64,000 nucleotides of DNA from Lysinibacillus odysseyi 34hs-1 = NBRC 100172 (GCF_001591965.1 NZ_BCVX01000001.1:124001-188000), one strand, 5' to 3'. Shown: positions 53,453 through 61,580, counted from the first letter of the stretch. Made by a program: numbers and translations. Notes: generated by a model from the letters alone, not told the origin.

Positions 53453-54310
53453 CTATGGTATATTTTTAAATAAAAACTTCTTCAAACTATTCATAGGGCC
53501 AGGGATTCTAGGGACAGGCGTATCATATGTTAATCCATACTGCCGGCGTTGTTTGATTGCTTCTTTTGTTGCATAAAATGCATCCTCTTTTGATAAGCCA
53601 GCATCTTGTAACGACTTATATAATGCTTTTGTATATTCTCCACATGTCGGTGTTTCTCGGTACTTTTCTCCACCCTTCCTATATTGCGACCAAAATTCCT
53701 CCATTGTTTTATGAGCGTTAAAATGAGGAGTACCAACATCTTTAAGTGCGTTACCCTCTAATTTTACCGACATACCTTCTTTTTTCGGTATGACAGTTCT
53801 AAATGCAGCATCTTGATTTAGATGATGTGCTTGTCCTGATGTCGATTTATCATTTTTAAGTTTACCATATTTTTCAACTTCAATATTACTAGGCTTTGCC
53901 TTAGGTGGTACCGCATTACCCGCGCCTGTGTTCTGCTGTTTCGTAGTTACTGGCTTATTACCATTCTGTGAAGTTGAATTCGTCTGTTTCTTATTAACAA
54001 CCGGCAACTGCAGTGTATCGGACTTTTTCTTTTCCTCTTGCTTCTTCTGCTTTGGAGTGTCTTTTGGTTTTGAAGCCGCTGTTGTTTTTTTAGTAGACTT
54101 GCTGCCATTTTTAACGATGCCCACTACAGCTTTTCCGCCATGCTTGATGCCTTTGACGATTGGGCCGCCCAATATACTTGCGGCCGAGGCGCCTCGTTCC
54201 CAGGCCTCTAATTTCCTGCCTGTAAACGGATCTTTTCCGACGGTGGCTTCGTAGATCGCTTTGGCGTTGCTGACGACCGGTATAGGGTCGGCTACCGATT
54301 TAATGTAATT
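53453..54310 (-). CDS. Orphan pre-toxin plus HNH/Endonuclease VII-fold toxin
   Basis: About 285 codons open to 54310 and beyond. Pre-toxin (about 1-75: YIKSVADPIPVVSNAKAIYE), linker (PKDTPKQKKQEEKKKSDTLQ), then toxin: GQAHHLNQDAAFRTVIPKKE, GNALKDVGTPHFNAHKTMEE and FWSQYRKGGEKYRETPTCGE. The AHH and NAH histidines mark an HNH/Endo VII nuclease of the type found in polymorphic toxins. The ATG at 54332-54334 lies inside the preceding terminator hairpin and is not a real start, so the cassette is silent unless recombined behind a full toxin gene. Coding frame intact throughout. Confidence 0.75.
   Translation of the reverse strand, partial: NYIKSVADPIPVVSNAKAIYEATVGKDPFTGRKLEAWERGASAASILGGPIVKGIKHGGKAVVGIVKNGSKSTKKTTAASKPKDTPKQKKQEEKKKSDTLQLPVVNKKQTNSTSQNGNKPVTTKQQNTGAGNAVPPKAKPSNIEVEKYGKLKNDKSTSGQAHHLNQDAAFRTVIPKKEGMSVKLEGNALKDVGTPHFNAHKTMEEFWSQYRKGGEKYRETPTCGEYTKALYKSLQDAGLSKEDAFYATKEAIKQRRQYGLTYDTPVPRIPGPMNSLKKFLFKNIP
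54080..54300 (-). repeat. Pre-toxin segment, copy C
   Basis: Nearly identical DNA to copies A, B and D over the PVVSN to NGSKSTKKTT part. Upstream it shares with copy A the sequence coding FNYIKS, which then runs into a terminator hairpin, a common 5' breakpoint. Confidence 0.85.
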
Positions 54311-54317
54311 AAAGGAA

Positions 54318-54350
54318 AAAACCCTGAAAAGCATTTAGCCAATCAGGGGA
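54318..54350 (-). terminator. Inter-cassette hairpin terminator
   Basis: Arms CCCTGA (54322-54327) and TCAGGG (54343-54348) with an inner GC/GC pair, followed by T6 on the minus strand. Related in layout to the AACCTT family. Confidence 0.75.
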
Positions 54351-54419
54351 ATTTTTTAGTTACTATGATGCAAACCTATCTATCTGATAACATACCGTCT
54401 TCTTTTGCTAGGCAAATTG

Positions 54420-54561
54420 CTAATCTTCAGGCAACCTTGTCATAATAAAAATTAGTTGGAAGTTATTATTTGAGATAATTTCTAATCCAGGAAATTTTCT
54501 AATAAATTTATCAAATTCAATTTTCCTCACATTATCTTTAGGAGATTCTAATCTCTATTAG
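54420..54561 (-). pseudogene. Immunity-like coding remnant
   Basis: Forty-six codons bounded upstream by TAG and with no start: RLESPKDNVRKIEFDKFIRK, FPGLEIISNNNFQLIFIMTR, LPED. Reads as the C-terminal end of a small globular protein. Flanking DNA (54351-54419, 54562-54754) has no further content. Confidence 0.4.
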
Positions 54562-54754
54562 TTTTTAATAATTATTTTATCGTTTAAGAGTACTAATTAT
54601 AAGACTAATAATCGAGTTTTAATATTCGACATGTATGATAATGTCTAGAATTCCTCTTTTAAGCGTAAACTTCCTACCATAATATAAAGCTATTCTCTAT
54701 TAGAGTAACCCCCATTAATTAACAATCATTTTAAAAAGTATAGTCACACAACTT

Positions 54755-55290
54755 TTATCCTCTGACAAATTCAGAGGTAATATTAATCTGATCTGAAAGG
54801 AAACTACTGAAACTATCCCAGGCTAACTTAGGTTCTCCCTCACCCTCTATATATTGATATACTGGAGGGTTATCTCCTTCACTAAATCTAAAATAATTAA
54901 ATTCATAACCTTGATGCATAGAAAATACAAAAGCATCCTCTGGTAAATTGAAGGATTCTTGGTTTTCTTCTAGCAACCCCTTTGCTTCTTTCGTTAATTC
55001 CTTTATACTTCCTAAGAAGATATCTGTGCCTTGAAATAACAAACCTGCACGATGACCTATTTCTAACAAAAAGTTACGATACATGTTCGGAAAACGGTGT
55101 CCTATTTCTTTCTCGAATTCATTGATTTCATTTTCACTACATCTTTACCACAAATTTCATTCAGTTCTTCAGCTATTCGATCTATCAAGAAGAAAGGCTC
55201 TTCTTCAAATAGTAACTCTACATTATAAATTGTAGCGAAAACATTATTAAATTCTTCTTTTTCATTGCTTCTCAGGTCATCCCTAACCAT
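54755..55290 (-). pseudogene. SUKH immunity gene with a frameshift
   Basis: Start ATG at 55288-55290 (TAGGAGG). The first part reads VRDDLRSNEKEEFNNVFATI then ELNEICGKDVVK; the natural continuation EINEFEKEIGHRFPNMYRNF lies in the neighbouring frame and runs to 54755 (LPEDAFVFSMHQGYEFNYFR, the SUKH core). The shift falls in a short A run near 55131 (four A where five would keep frame). The gene follows the intact SUKH gene at 55333, so one protector remains. Confidence 0.75.
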
Positions 55291-55332
55291 AAATACCTCC
55301 TAGGATTTTTACCTACTTTCCATAATTGATAA

Positions 55333-55770
55333 TTATACATATCCACTCATTACCTCATCTATTCCTATATTGTTTACTAATAAATCCCTAAGTGAAGGTG
55401 CGATTTTCACTGCATCAACCATATCTAAATTTCCAAATCCAACCATATAAAGGCCGAAGCCGCCTTTACCTTCCAAATATATCAAAACGTTCCCACCCTC
55501 GTCATCCCCAATTGCAAGTGAGTTTGGAATATATTTTTGAATATAATGAGCTTCATTCATTTCAATACAGTCTGATGGTCCCCAAATACGTATATACATT
55601 TCATTTTTCACATTAATTTCAATTTCCGTAGCAAGTTTTACAATTTCAATATAGTCAGCGGGAATCTCTATTGAAGAGAAATCAATAAGTTCCTTAATCT
55701 CCATCTCTGTTGCAGGTAACTCTTTAGCTTCTATTGAAAACAGGTTACTTATTTCATCAATAATACTCAT
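55333..55770 (-). CDS. SUKH (SMI1/KNR4) immunity protein of the SHH-type nuclease cassette
   Basis: 145 residues, AAAGGA nine bases before the ATG, overlapping the toxin end by 14 bases, so translation is coupled to the toxin. SUKH marks: IPADYIEIVKLATEIEINVK, YIRIWGPSDCIEMNEAHYIQ and GDDEGGNVLIYLEGKGGFGL. Paralogue of 42663-43094. It should bind the nuclease toxin encoded just upstream. Confidence 0.8.
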   Translation of the reverse strand: MSIIDEISNLFSIEAKELPATEMEIKELIDFSSIEIPADYIEIVKLATEIEINVKNEMYIRIWGPSDCIEMNEAHYIQKYIPNSLAIGDDEGGNVLIYLEGKGGFGLYMVGFGNLDMVDAVKIAPSLRDLLVNNIGIDEVMSGYV

Positions 55771-56212
55771 TCAAATCAATCCTTTTATAAGGTACTTTAA
55801 GTTTATCTAGCATTTTATATTGCTGTTCCATTACTTTTTCTATCGTTTCTTTAGTGAATCCTGTAGCTTTAAAATCCTTCAAAGTGTTTTGAAGTTCTTC
55901 TTGTAGAGTCGAACTCCACTTGCCTTTCCCCTCAGAAACTCTACCATCTCTTCTAGCATTTTGTCGGTTAGTGATAATTGTATGTGGCAAGCCTTTTTTC
56001 GTCTCAATTGTTACTGTAGGTGCCTTTTTATAATCATATCCATACTGCTTTAAATTCTCTTTTGCCCATTCTCCTTGTAAACCGTGGTGTGATTCTAGTT
56101 TACCATCATTTGGACCTTTTCCTCGTGGCTTTGGTGCTGCATTTTTATGTGTTTTATTAAATATGATAAAATTCGTTTCTGTTGTTTCCTGAACAGCATT
56201 ACCCGTACCCTA
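55757..56212 (-). pseudogene. HNH-type (SHH motif) toxin domain cut off from its pre-toxin by an IS110 insertion
   Basis: The frame runs from the IS junction: GTGNAVQETTETNFIIFNKT, HKNAAPKPRGKGPNDGKLES, HHGLQGEWAKENLKQYGYDY, KKAPTVTIETKKGLPHTIIT, NRQNARRDGRVSEGKGKWSS and on to DLNEYY. The Ser-His-His with PHT and ARR motifs mark a nuclease of the HNH/Endo VII group. It begins exactly with the Gly-Thr-Gly-Asn that ends the linker in other cassettes; the linker and pre-toxin are gone, replaced by the IS. A TTG at 55990 could restart only a fragment lacking the HH pair. Dead as a toxin gene. Confidence 0.75.
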
Positions 56213-57640
56213 TGTTGTAATCTTAAAATCCACTATTAAAAAACAATCTATCTTCAACCTTATTAAACTACTACTTTTTCCTCTTTTATTATCGGCAATT
56301 CATAGGCTGTTTTGTGTTTCATCATGCCGTATATAATGTTTACAAGCCGTCTCATTATACAAACCAATGCTTGTCCTTTTGTTTTGCCTTCTTTTAGTTT
56401 CCGTTGGTAGTATGCATGGAATACTGGATTCCTTGGCAGCTTACTTCCTTTTGCTACTTGTACTTGCTGTACGGCTAAGTTGTAAAATAAAGCGTGTAGC
56501 GCCCGATTTCCTTGCTTGCTTTTTTGTTCCCTTCCTTTCCCACCAGAACCAAAGTAAACAGGCGCAATGCCCGCAAATCGTGCTAATTTGTTGGCATTTG
56601 GAAAACGGCGTACATCACCTATTTCTGCAATTAAAGCCGAAGCTGTAACGAGATCTATGCCAGGCATTGTTTCTAGTTGAAAGTCTAGTAAACTCATTAA
56701 CCCTTTTAATTCTCGCTCCACATAGCGCATTTCCTGTTTCTTTAATGAAATGTCTCGGACGATGCTCTTTACTAGAAAGTCTCGTGTTTCTTGGTGTTCT
56801 CTTATTGTGTTTCCATCCTCTTTCACCAATTTTAAAATTTCACTCGCTTTTTTCACCGAACATGTATTGCTTCTAGCTTCTAATAAAAATATGGTCAATT
56901 GCTTAACAGTTACTTCTTCTATACATGGTGGAGACGGGTATCGTTCCCAAAATGCCAATGCTGTTTTTCCATCTACCTCTGAAAAAAACTTTCTATAGCT
57001 CGGGTAATGGTGGCTCAATTGAATATGCAGTTGGTTCTTTAAAGCTCCTTGTGCCTTTACTAATGCATTTCTTCTAGTGACCAGTTGTTGTATCGACCAA
57101 TATAAATCATGTGGTTTAGCGTCTGGTAACTGCTCTAGTTTGTTCACCAAAATTCTGGCTACACATTCTGCATCCCAACTATCGATTTTTTGTGTGGTCA
57201 TATGGCTTTTTCGTTCAGCGTATGAAAGAGCTGGATTCACTTCTTTTACAATTTGTTCATGGTCTGCTAAATATTTAGCTAACGCTCTCCCATAACCTCC
57301 AACATCTTCTAAACCAAAAATGGGTGTCAAACCATCCTCCATATGTTTATAAATATCCAATAAAAAAGTTGAAAAAGCAGAAGGTTTATTTTCAAACTTT
57401 ATTTCGTCTAGTTTTTCTTGCCAACAATTAATAATAACCGCCACATGGTGTTGCTTATGTAAATCTACCCCCACATAAAAATGCTTCTGTCTTTCGTGCA
57501 TTAACTTATCCTCCTATTCAATGGAATGAAAATGCCGGCAACCTTAGTTCGAGCGTTCACCAACTGGTGCGCATTGGGACGAAAGCCTATCCATTTTCAC
57601 CGTTATATGAAGATATATAAGTAAATGAGCACCTTTTTTA
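56213..57640 (-). mobile_element. IS110-family insertion sequence, intact copy
   Basis: The end downstream of the transposase is exact at 56213: sequence from there (ATGTTGTAATCTTAAAATC) recurs at 63081 in the second copy with the same toxin-linker flank. There are no terminal inverted repeats, as usual for IS110. The other end is not definable here because the second copy is truncated; it lies somewhere in 57502-57650. Flank on that side is not pre-toxin DNA, so the insertion was followed by deletion or by another insertion. Confidence 0.75.
56263..57501 (-). CDS. IS110-family transposase (DEDD recombinase)
   Basis: 412 residues. N-terminal RuvC-like DEDD domain: VGVDLHKQHHVAV (first Asp), PIFGLEDVGGYGRALAKYL (Glu), KIDSWDAECVARIL (two Asp). 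C-terminal Tnp domain: MPGIDLVTASALIAEIGDVR, RFAGIAPVYFGSGGKGRE with the Ser-Gly of the active site, and NRALHALFYNLAVQQV. Both halves complete. TAGGAGG precedes the ATG. IS110 enzymes recombine without inverted repeats and are guided by a bridge RNA encoded in the element's non-coding end. Very similar to the truncated copy at 63132. Confidence 0.93.
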   Translation of the reverse strand: MHERQKHFYVGVDLHKQHHVAVIINCWQEKLDEIKFENKPSAFSTFLLDIYKHMEDGLTPIFGLEDVGGYGRALAKYLADHEQIVKEVNPALSYAERKSHMTTQKIDSWDAECVARILVNKLEQLPDAKPHDLYWSIQQLVTRRNALVKAQGALKNQLHIQLSHHYPSYRKFFSEVDGKTALAFWERYPSPPCIEEVTVKQLTIFLLEARSNTCSVKKASEILKLVKEDGNTIREHQETRDFLVKSIVRDISLKKQEMRYVERELKGLMSLLDFQLETMPGIDLVTASALIAEIGDVRRFPNANKLARFAGIAPVYFGSGGKGREQKSKQGNRALHALFYNLAVQQVQVAKGSKLPRNPVFHAYYQRKLKEGKTKGQALVCIMRRLVNIIYGMMKHKTAYELPIIKEEKVVV

Positions 57641-57649
57641 AGTAGCCCT
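57502..57649 (-). ncRNA. Candidate IS110 bridge-RNA region
   Basis: In IS110-group elements the bridge RNA is encoded in the non-coding stretch before the transposase. Here about 148 bases without a gene separate the transposase ATG from the recombinase stop, while only 50 bases follow the transposase stop. The stretch contains short inverted parts (GTTCACCAACTGGTGCG; CCGGCAACC near GGCATTTTC). I could not establish the loops or guide complementarity by eye. Confidence 0.35.
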
Positions 57650-58432
57650 TCAAATTATTGCAGGGTGTTGCCCATTTGCTTGAATTTGCCCATATGTATA
57701 AATTCCCCGATAAAAGCTTTCTCGGTCTAAAATGCGTTTCACTTGTACTTTTGTAAATCGTTTCCCTTTCTCTGTTCGATGGCCTTCCATGTTGAGCTGT
57801 TCTGCCAATTGAGATAGTGACCAATGTTTAAAAAAATGTCTTAATTCAAATAGCCTCCGTACAACGATCGCTTTCTCTGTATCCACTTCTAATACTTTTC
57901 GCCCTTTCTGTACTGTATAACCAAACATGACACCACCACCTGCATAGCCACCTTGTTCAGCTTTTTTCTTTCTGCCCCTACTTAGTTTCAATGCAATCTC
58001 TAATCGTTGACATTGGTCTAATAGCTCCAACATCCCATTCACTAAAAAATCATTTGGTTCATGTGTGTAGATGCTGTAATTTGGCTGCTCAATTGCTTTC
58101 ACATCTGCGTTATATTTTTTCAACTCTCGTTGTATCAATACTTTTGCCATATCAGAGCGCCACAAACGAGACGTATTTAATACAATTACTTGACTTACTT
58201 GATGATATTCTATATCTGCCAATAGCTCTTGCAAGCCTTCTCGCTCCATAGTTAATCCATCTTCATCAACTGTCGCTCCGCTGAGTCCTCTATCTTCATA
58301 TATGTGGAGCAATTGTAGCTTACTTTCGTCACAATACCTTTCAATCTCTTCTACTTGATACGCTAAACTATATCCTTCACGTACTTGCCCTTCTGTTGAA
58401 ACTCGTACATAACCAACTACTTTCTCTTTCAT
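57650..58432 (-). CDS. Serine recombinase (resolvase/invertase type with recombinase domain)
   Basis: 260 residues. Catalytic domain: VGYVRVSTEGQVREGYSLAY with the nucleophile Ser in RVST, then YEDRGLSGATVDEDG, VIVLNTSRLWRSD. The recombinase domain follows (GGYAGGGVMFGYTVQKGRKV, then FTKVQVKRILDRESFYRGIY) and the protein ends there, with no zinc ribbon or coiled coil, so it is shorter than classical large serine recombinases. GAGGGG before the ATG. Divergent from the Cro/C1 gene at 58637. It probably moves or resolves the small element it sits in. Confidence 0.85.
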   Translation of the reverse strand: MKEKVVGYVRVSTEGQVREGYSLAYQVEEIERYCDESKLQLLHIYEDRGLSGATVDEDGLTMEREGLQELLADIEYHQVSQVIVLNTSRLWRSDMAKVLIQRELKKYNADVKAIEQPNYSIYTHEPNDFLVNGMLELLDQCQRLEIALKLSRGRKKKAEQGGYAGGGVMFGYTVQKGRKVLEVDTEKAIVVRRLFELRHFFKHWSLSQLAEQLNMEGHRTEKGKRFTKVQVKRILDRESFYRGIYTYGQIQANGQHPAII

Positions 58433-58443
58433 AATGCCCCTCC

Positions 58444-58606
58444 CGTTACAGCAATTAAAGTCCCTGTAACGCTTACCCGTTTTTTGCGGATAACTTGTGT
58501 GTAACGTATATCCGTTACAACATACTGTACGACCTTACCCAAATTCTGCACAACCCTTTATTTTACAGTCGTTTTTTCTCTAGTATGGTCGTACACTATA
58601 CATAAC
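58444..58606. promoter_or_regulatory. Divergent control region with TGTAACG inverted repeats
   Basis: Between the divergent recombinase and Cro/C1 genes: CGTTACAG (58444-58451) faces CTGTAACG (58464-58471); TGTAACG (58500-58506) faces CGTTACA (58513-58519); and TGTACGACC (58526-58534) faces GGTCGTACA (58587-58595). The first two share one half-site, as repressor operators do. The regulator at 58637 is the natural candidate to bind them. Confidence 0.6.
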
Positions 58607-58636
58607 CTTACAATCTAACATAGAGGTGTTTTTATT

Positions 58637-58852
58637 ATGTCTTCTACTATTCGTCTACGTCTCAATGAAATTTTAATTGAAAAACAAATGAGCCGTCGGC
58701 AACTGGCCAAGCAAACCTCATTGCGTCCTAATACCGTCAATGATTTATGTACACAACCCATACAACGTCTGCATATAAGTACCCTTTCAGCTTTGTGCGA
58801 CACATTACATGTCTCGATCCAAGATCTACTTGTATTGGAGATAAACGATTAA
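58637..58852 (+). CDS. Cro/C1-type helix-turn-helix regulator
   Basis: 71 residues with AGAGGTG before the ATG. The whole protein is one HTH domain: RLRLNEILIEKQMSRRQLAK, then QTSLRPNTVNDLCTQPIQRL and LSALCDTLHVSIQDLLVLE, matching the HTH_26 type. Divergent from the recombinase gene. It should repress the recombinase and itself by way of the palindromes between them. Confidence 0.85.
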   Translation: MSSTIRLRLNEILIEKQMSRRQLAKQTSLRPNTVNDLCTQPIQRLHISTLSALCDTLHVSIQDLLVLEIND

Positions 58853-58903
58853 CTCACTCGCAGAACTATTGAACTTGGTTCTTCTATCAATCTTTTTCAC
58901 TCC

Positions 58904-58957
58904 ACCCTTGCTAATTCGTCGAAGTCCAATCGATACTAATTCGTAAGGGTCTTTTTT
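58904..58957. terminator. Likely bidirectional terminator between Cro/C1 and Rep-like genes
   Basis: Arms ACCCTT (58904-58909) and AAGGGT (58945-58950), with inner TCGA/TCGA pairing, then T6 on the plus strand. The Rep stop lies within the hairpin. Confidence 0.55.
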
Positions 58958-59670
58958 ATTTCCCTTCGTATATACTGTGTATACATATCTCTTCCATCTC
59001 GCATGCTAGCTACCCGTTCTTGTTGTTTTTTCTTAAATTCTTCCCAATCTATGACCACCGCCGCAAAATAGTGTTCATTCTGTTTTGGTGGATGTTTCAT
59101 GAGGTCTTTAAGCAGTACTTGCTCATTTACCTTGTACACCACTTCTATTCGGCTTAATTCATGTGCTAAATAAATTCCTTTATTCCTTGCTAGTTCTAGT
59201 CGTTTATCATAAATCCTACAGAAACCATTCCGTTTACGTTGGTCACTTCTACCAAAATACCGTGTTGTATCAAAGTGTGTCATATTCCTCCGTGCGTCTG
59301 TCGGTATCACCACTATATTTTCCAAGCCCGTTTGTATATCATACGCTACATCACAGCTTACAAATTCTACTCGGCTTGCTCGTATTCCTATCCTCTCTAG
59401 TATTTCTTTGAAATGTGAGTAATGCTCTGGCCTTGTCTCAATCCTTAGGGTATGTAAGTGACCTTCTGTTTCTCTAAAGTTTTTAAAATATAAATGAATG
59501 TATACATCGTCACTTTTCCGCATGTGCAGTTCATAGCTATATGTTCCACTATAAATCTTCATTTTCACTTTATATTTCTGCACCCCCACCATATAAACAC
59601 GTAAAAATGCTGAATGTGGTACATCCTTATAATCTATAACAAACTTATCTATCGAAACCTCTATTTCCAT
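58936..59670 (-). CDS. Replication-initiator-like protein (Rep_trans type)
   Basis: 244 residues from the ATG at 59668-59670, chosen for AAGGGGAGGA seven bases upstream; the frame extends to 59886 but that part is the translation of a cassette hairpin and is not real. Landmarks: ASRVEFVSCDVAYDIQTG (D in a strand of the catalytic fold), DTTRYFGRSDQRKRNGFCRI then YDKRLELARNKGIYLAHELS and RIEVVYKV. This Y-F-G-R-S / I-Y-D-K / E-L-S-R-I-E order resembles initiators of rolling-circle plasmids and Tn916-type elements. It may allow the element to replicate when excised. No relaxase or other plasmid gene is present. Confidence 0.6.
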   Translation of the reverse strand: MEIEVSIDKFVIDYKDVPHSAFLRVYMVGVQKYKVKMKIYSGTYSYELHMRKSDDVYIHLYFKNFRETEGHLHTLRIETRPEHYSHFKEILERIGIRASRVEFVSCDVAYDIQTGLENIVVIPTDARRNMTHFDTTRYFGRSDQRKRNGFCRIYDKRLELARNKGIYLAHELSRIEVVYKVNEQVLLKDLMKHPPKQNEHYFAAVVIDWEEFKKKQQERVASMRDGRDMYTQYIRREIKKTLTN

Positions 59671-59772
59671 TGCCTGCTCCTCCCCTTGTATGCTAGTACT
59701 TGTATAAAATTTAACACTTAGTACACTAATTAAATAATCATCATCTTCTCTATCTATGAATATAGAAATACG

Positions 59773-60270
59773 AAAAAGCACTTGTCGCCTGTTATAGACA
59801 ATCAAGTGCTTTAAGTTTATAAATTTTCTAAATTTATTAATATATTTGAAAGTTTTATAAGTAATTTTATATCGACAGTATGACATCTTTTATACTACTT
59901 GGCAAGTGTAACGTTTAAACCCTTTAGCATGTTTAATCTCGTGTGTTGTTACTAATACCATCCATAAGTGGCCCTTGTAAGTAAAATGTCATCTCGCCTA
60001 TTCTCGCTCTTATTGCTTTATTGTTAAAATAGGACTCCTTGATGGTCTAGCCTTCATGAGTTATTAATTCAAATTCAAGGAATCTTTAACCGTAAACAAG
60101 TTTTAAATGACTCTGTCATATTATACCTTGTATTTATCGCCACGAGCATTGGCAGTATCATTTGTTTGTTACTATTTCCTGGTCTTACTACCCTCACTGT
60201 GTAAAATGTCATATTGCTTACTTCTCACGCTTTTTATTGTTTAGTAATACTCACACTGCCTTCATGATAT
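59773..60270 (-). repeat. Diverged 0.5-kb repeat, copy 1 (hairpin plus dead cassette DNA)
   Basis: Begins with the hairpin AAAGCACTTG/CAAGTGCTTT (59775-59784, 59803-59812). Then in the same order as in copy 2 (61591-62100): TTTTGTAAGTAATTTT-like, GGCAAGTGTAAC-TTTAAAC, CCTTGTAAGTAAAA, ATCTCGCC-TTCTCG, CCTTCATGAGTTATTAATTC, GCCACGAGC and AATGTCAT. Minus-strand fragments such as NNKAIRARIGEMTFYLQGPL suggest an old toxin or immunity gene with several stops. No intact frame. Confidence 0.65.
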
Positions 60271-60325
60271 CATAATTTTAAACACCGCATTGTTTATTAC
60301 CTCAACTAATTCTAATTTTTCCTTA

Positions 60326-60721
60326 CTATAAAATTTTATTAACATCCTTAGATTTCTTTTTAAATATTTCGATGTCTAATAAAATTTGTTTTGTATTTTC
60401 AGAACCTACTTCCTCTTTAGTAGGTATTGATTCGAGTTCATTTATCATACTCATTAACTCAGCTTTAATATCTTCACGAAGATAATTTCTTTCAATACTC
60501 AAAAGTGCAATTCTTAAATATATAACTAATTTCTCAACCTTACTATTCACTATCCCCCTATAGTATTCTTCAAGAAGTTTTTCAGTTACTTGTGAAATAG
60601 ATAAACCTTCATTTAAAAATTCATCAAAATCTTCTATGACATATTGATTAAGCTCTTCATAACTACTCAACATTGATTTTATACATTCCCTTCTAATCTT
60701 TAAATTCTCCCGAGTATACAT
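60326..60721 (-). CDS. Immunity protein of the BURPS668_1122-type deaminase cassette
   Basis: 131 residues as drawn; overlaps the toxin end by 29 bases. No ribosome site is evident for that ATG. A later in-frame ATG (60671-60673), some 14 bases after AGAAGGG, could be used and would give 115 residues. All-helical: YEELNQYVIEDFDEFLNEGL, then VEKLVIYLRIALLSIERNYL. Family unnamed. By position it blocks the deaminase. Confidence 0.6.
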   Translation of the reverse strand: MYTRENLKIRRECIKSMLSSYEELNQYVIEDFDEFLNEGLSISQVTEKLLEEYYRGIVNSKVEKLVIYLRIALLSIERNYLREDIKAELMSMINELESIPTKEEVGSENTKQILLDIEIFKKKSKDVNKIL

Positions 60722-61580
60722 TTAATTTGATATTCGGATATTCTTTTCTAAACTGCAAAATTATATCTGTACAACTTCCACAAGCAGGTAACTCCGTAAA
60801 TAAATCAATTGTTCCCTTAACAGTCTTATCATCGCCTAATTGCCTTGATATATCTTCAAGGATTTTACATTCAGTATCATTAGCTCTTAAGAACGCATTT
60901 GGTGCATCTGTTTCTCCTTTATGGTTAACTGACTTAGCTGGAAATTTACCTTCACCAATGACATATGAAAAACCACCTTCATATTCTTTATGAATTCTAC
61001 TATGCGCTTTAAATTCTGACTTAAGTCCAGAAATATTAACATCCGCTACTGCAACGTTACCATATTTCTTATATTTTGATGGTAAATTATCACGGATAGC
61101 CTGGGTCCTTTCTTGATATTTATCTACTTTTTGTGTATATGAAAGATTACCCGTACCCTTAATTGTATTTTTATCCGTACCCTGCTGTTTCGCCGCTGCA
61201 GGCTTATTACCATTCTGCGCAGTTGAATTCGTCTGTTTCTTATTACCAGCCGGCCCCGGCGTTGTATTCGGCTTTGGCTTATTCTCTTGTTTCTTCTGGC
61301 TCAGAGTGGTCGTGTCTTTTGGTTTTGTAGCCGCTGCTGGTTTTTTGGTCGATTTGCCGCTATTTTTAATGATGCCCACCACAGCTTTTCCGCCATGCTT
61401 GATGCCTTTGACGATTGGGCCGCCCAATATACTTGCGGCTGAGGCGCCTCGTTCCCAGGCCTCTAATTTCCTGCCTGTAAACGGATTTTTTCCGACGGTG
61501 GCTTCGTAGATTGCTTTGACGTTGCTGACGACTGGTATAAAGTCGGCGACGGTGGAGATAGCTTGTAATTTTACATATTT
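60693..61580 (-). CDS. Orphan pre-toxin plus BURPS668_1122-type deaminase toxin
   Basis: One frame from about 61590 (TGA further up) to 60693, with no ATG; the first conventional start would be a TTG at 61427 within the pre-toxin. Pre-toxin: AISTVADFIPVVSNVKAIYE to KSTKKPAAATKPKDTTTLS; linker to KQQGTDKNTIKGTGN; toxin: FKAHSRIHKEYEGGFSYVIG, APNAFLRANDTECKILEDIS (zinc-site Glu in D-T-E) and LFTELPACGSCTDIILQFRK with C-x-x-C, as in the BURPS668_1122/Toxin-deaminase family of cytidine-deaminase-fold toxins. Catalytic residues all present. Silent for want of a start; immunity gene overlaps its end. Confidence 0.8.
   Translation of the reverse strand, partial: KYVKLQAISTVADFIPVVSNVKAIYEATVGKNPFTGRKLEAWERGASAASILGGPIVKGIKHGGKAVVGIIKNSGKSTKKPAAATKPKDTTTLSQKKQENKPKPNTTPGPAGNKKQTNSTAQNGNKPAAAKQQGTDKNTIKGTGNLSYTQKVDKYQERTQAIRDNLPSKYKKYGNVAVADVNISGLKSEFKAHSRIHKEYEGGFSYVIGEGKFPAKSVNHKGETDAPNAFLRANDTECKILEDISRQLGDDKTVKGTIDLFTELPACGSCTDIILQFRKEYPNIKLNVYSGEFKD
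61320..61560 (-). repeat. Pre-toxin segment, copy D
   Basis: Same segment as copies A-C. Matches copy B for its whole length, including GTCGGCGACGGTG, then breaks at AGCTTG (61566), where copy B goes on to its longer N-terminus. Only 25 bases separate the break from the hairpin at 61591. Confidence 0.85.

Noticed and set aside
50486..54254. Recurrent plus-strand open frames (about 60-110 codons) over each pre-toxin copy, starting MVVSFGF or similar
   Set aside because: They are antisense shadows of the conserved pre-toxin segment; they recur because the segment is repeated, have no ribosome site and match no coding pattern of their own.
56195..56235. CT as the proven recombination core of the IS110 element
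   Set aside because: The junction contains CT next to the IS end in both copies, but the opposite ends are missing, so the core dinucleotide and exact boundary cannot be fixed from this window.
59671..59886. N-terminal extension of the Rep-like protein
   Set aside because: It translates the AAAGCACTTG hairpin and the dead repeat; a strong ribosome site lies before the internal ATG at 59668-59670.
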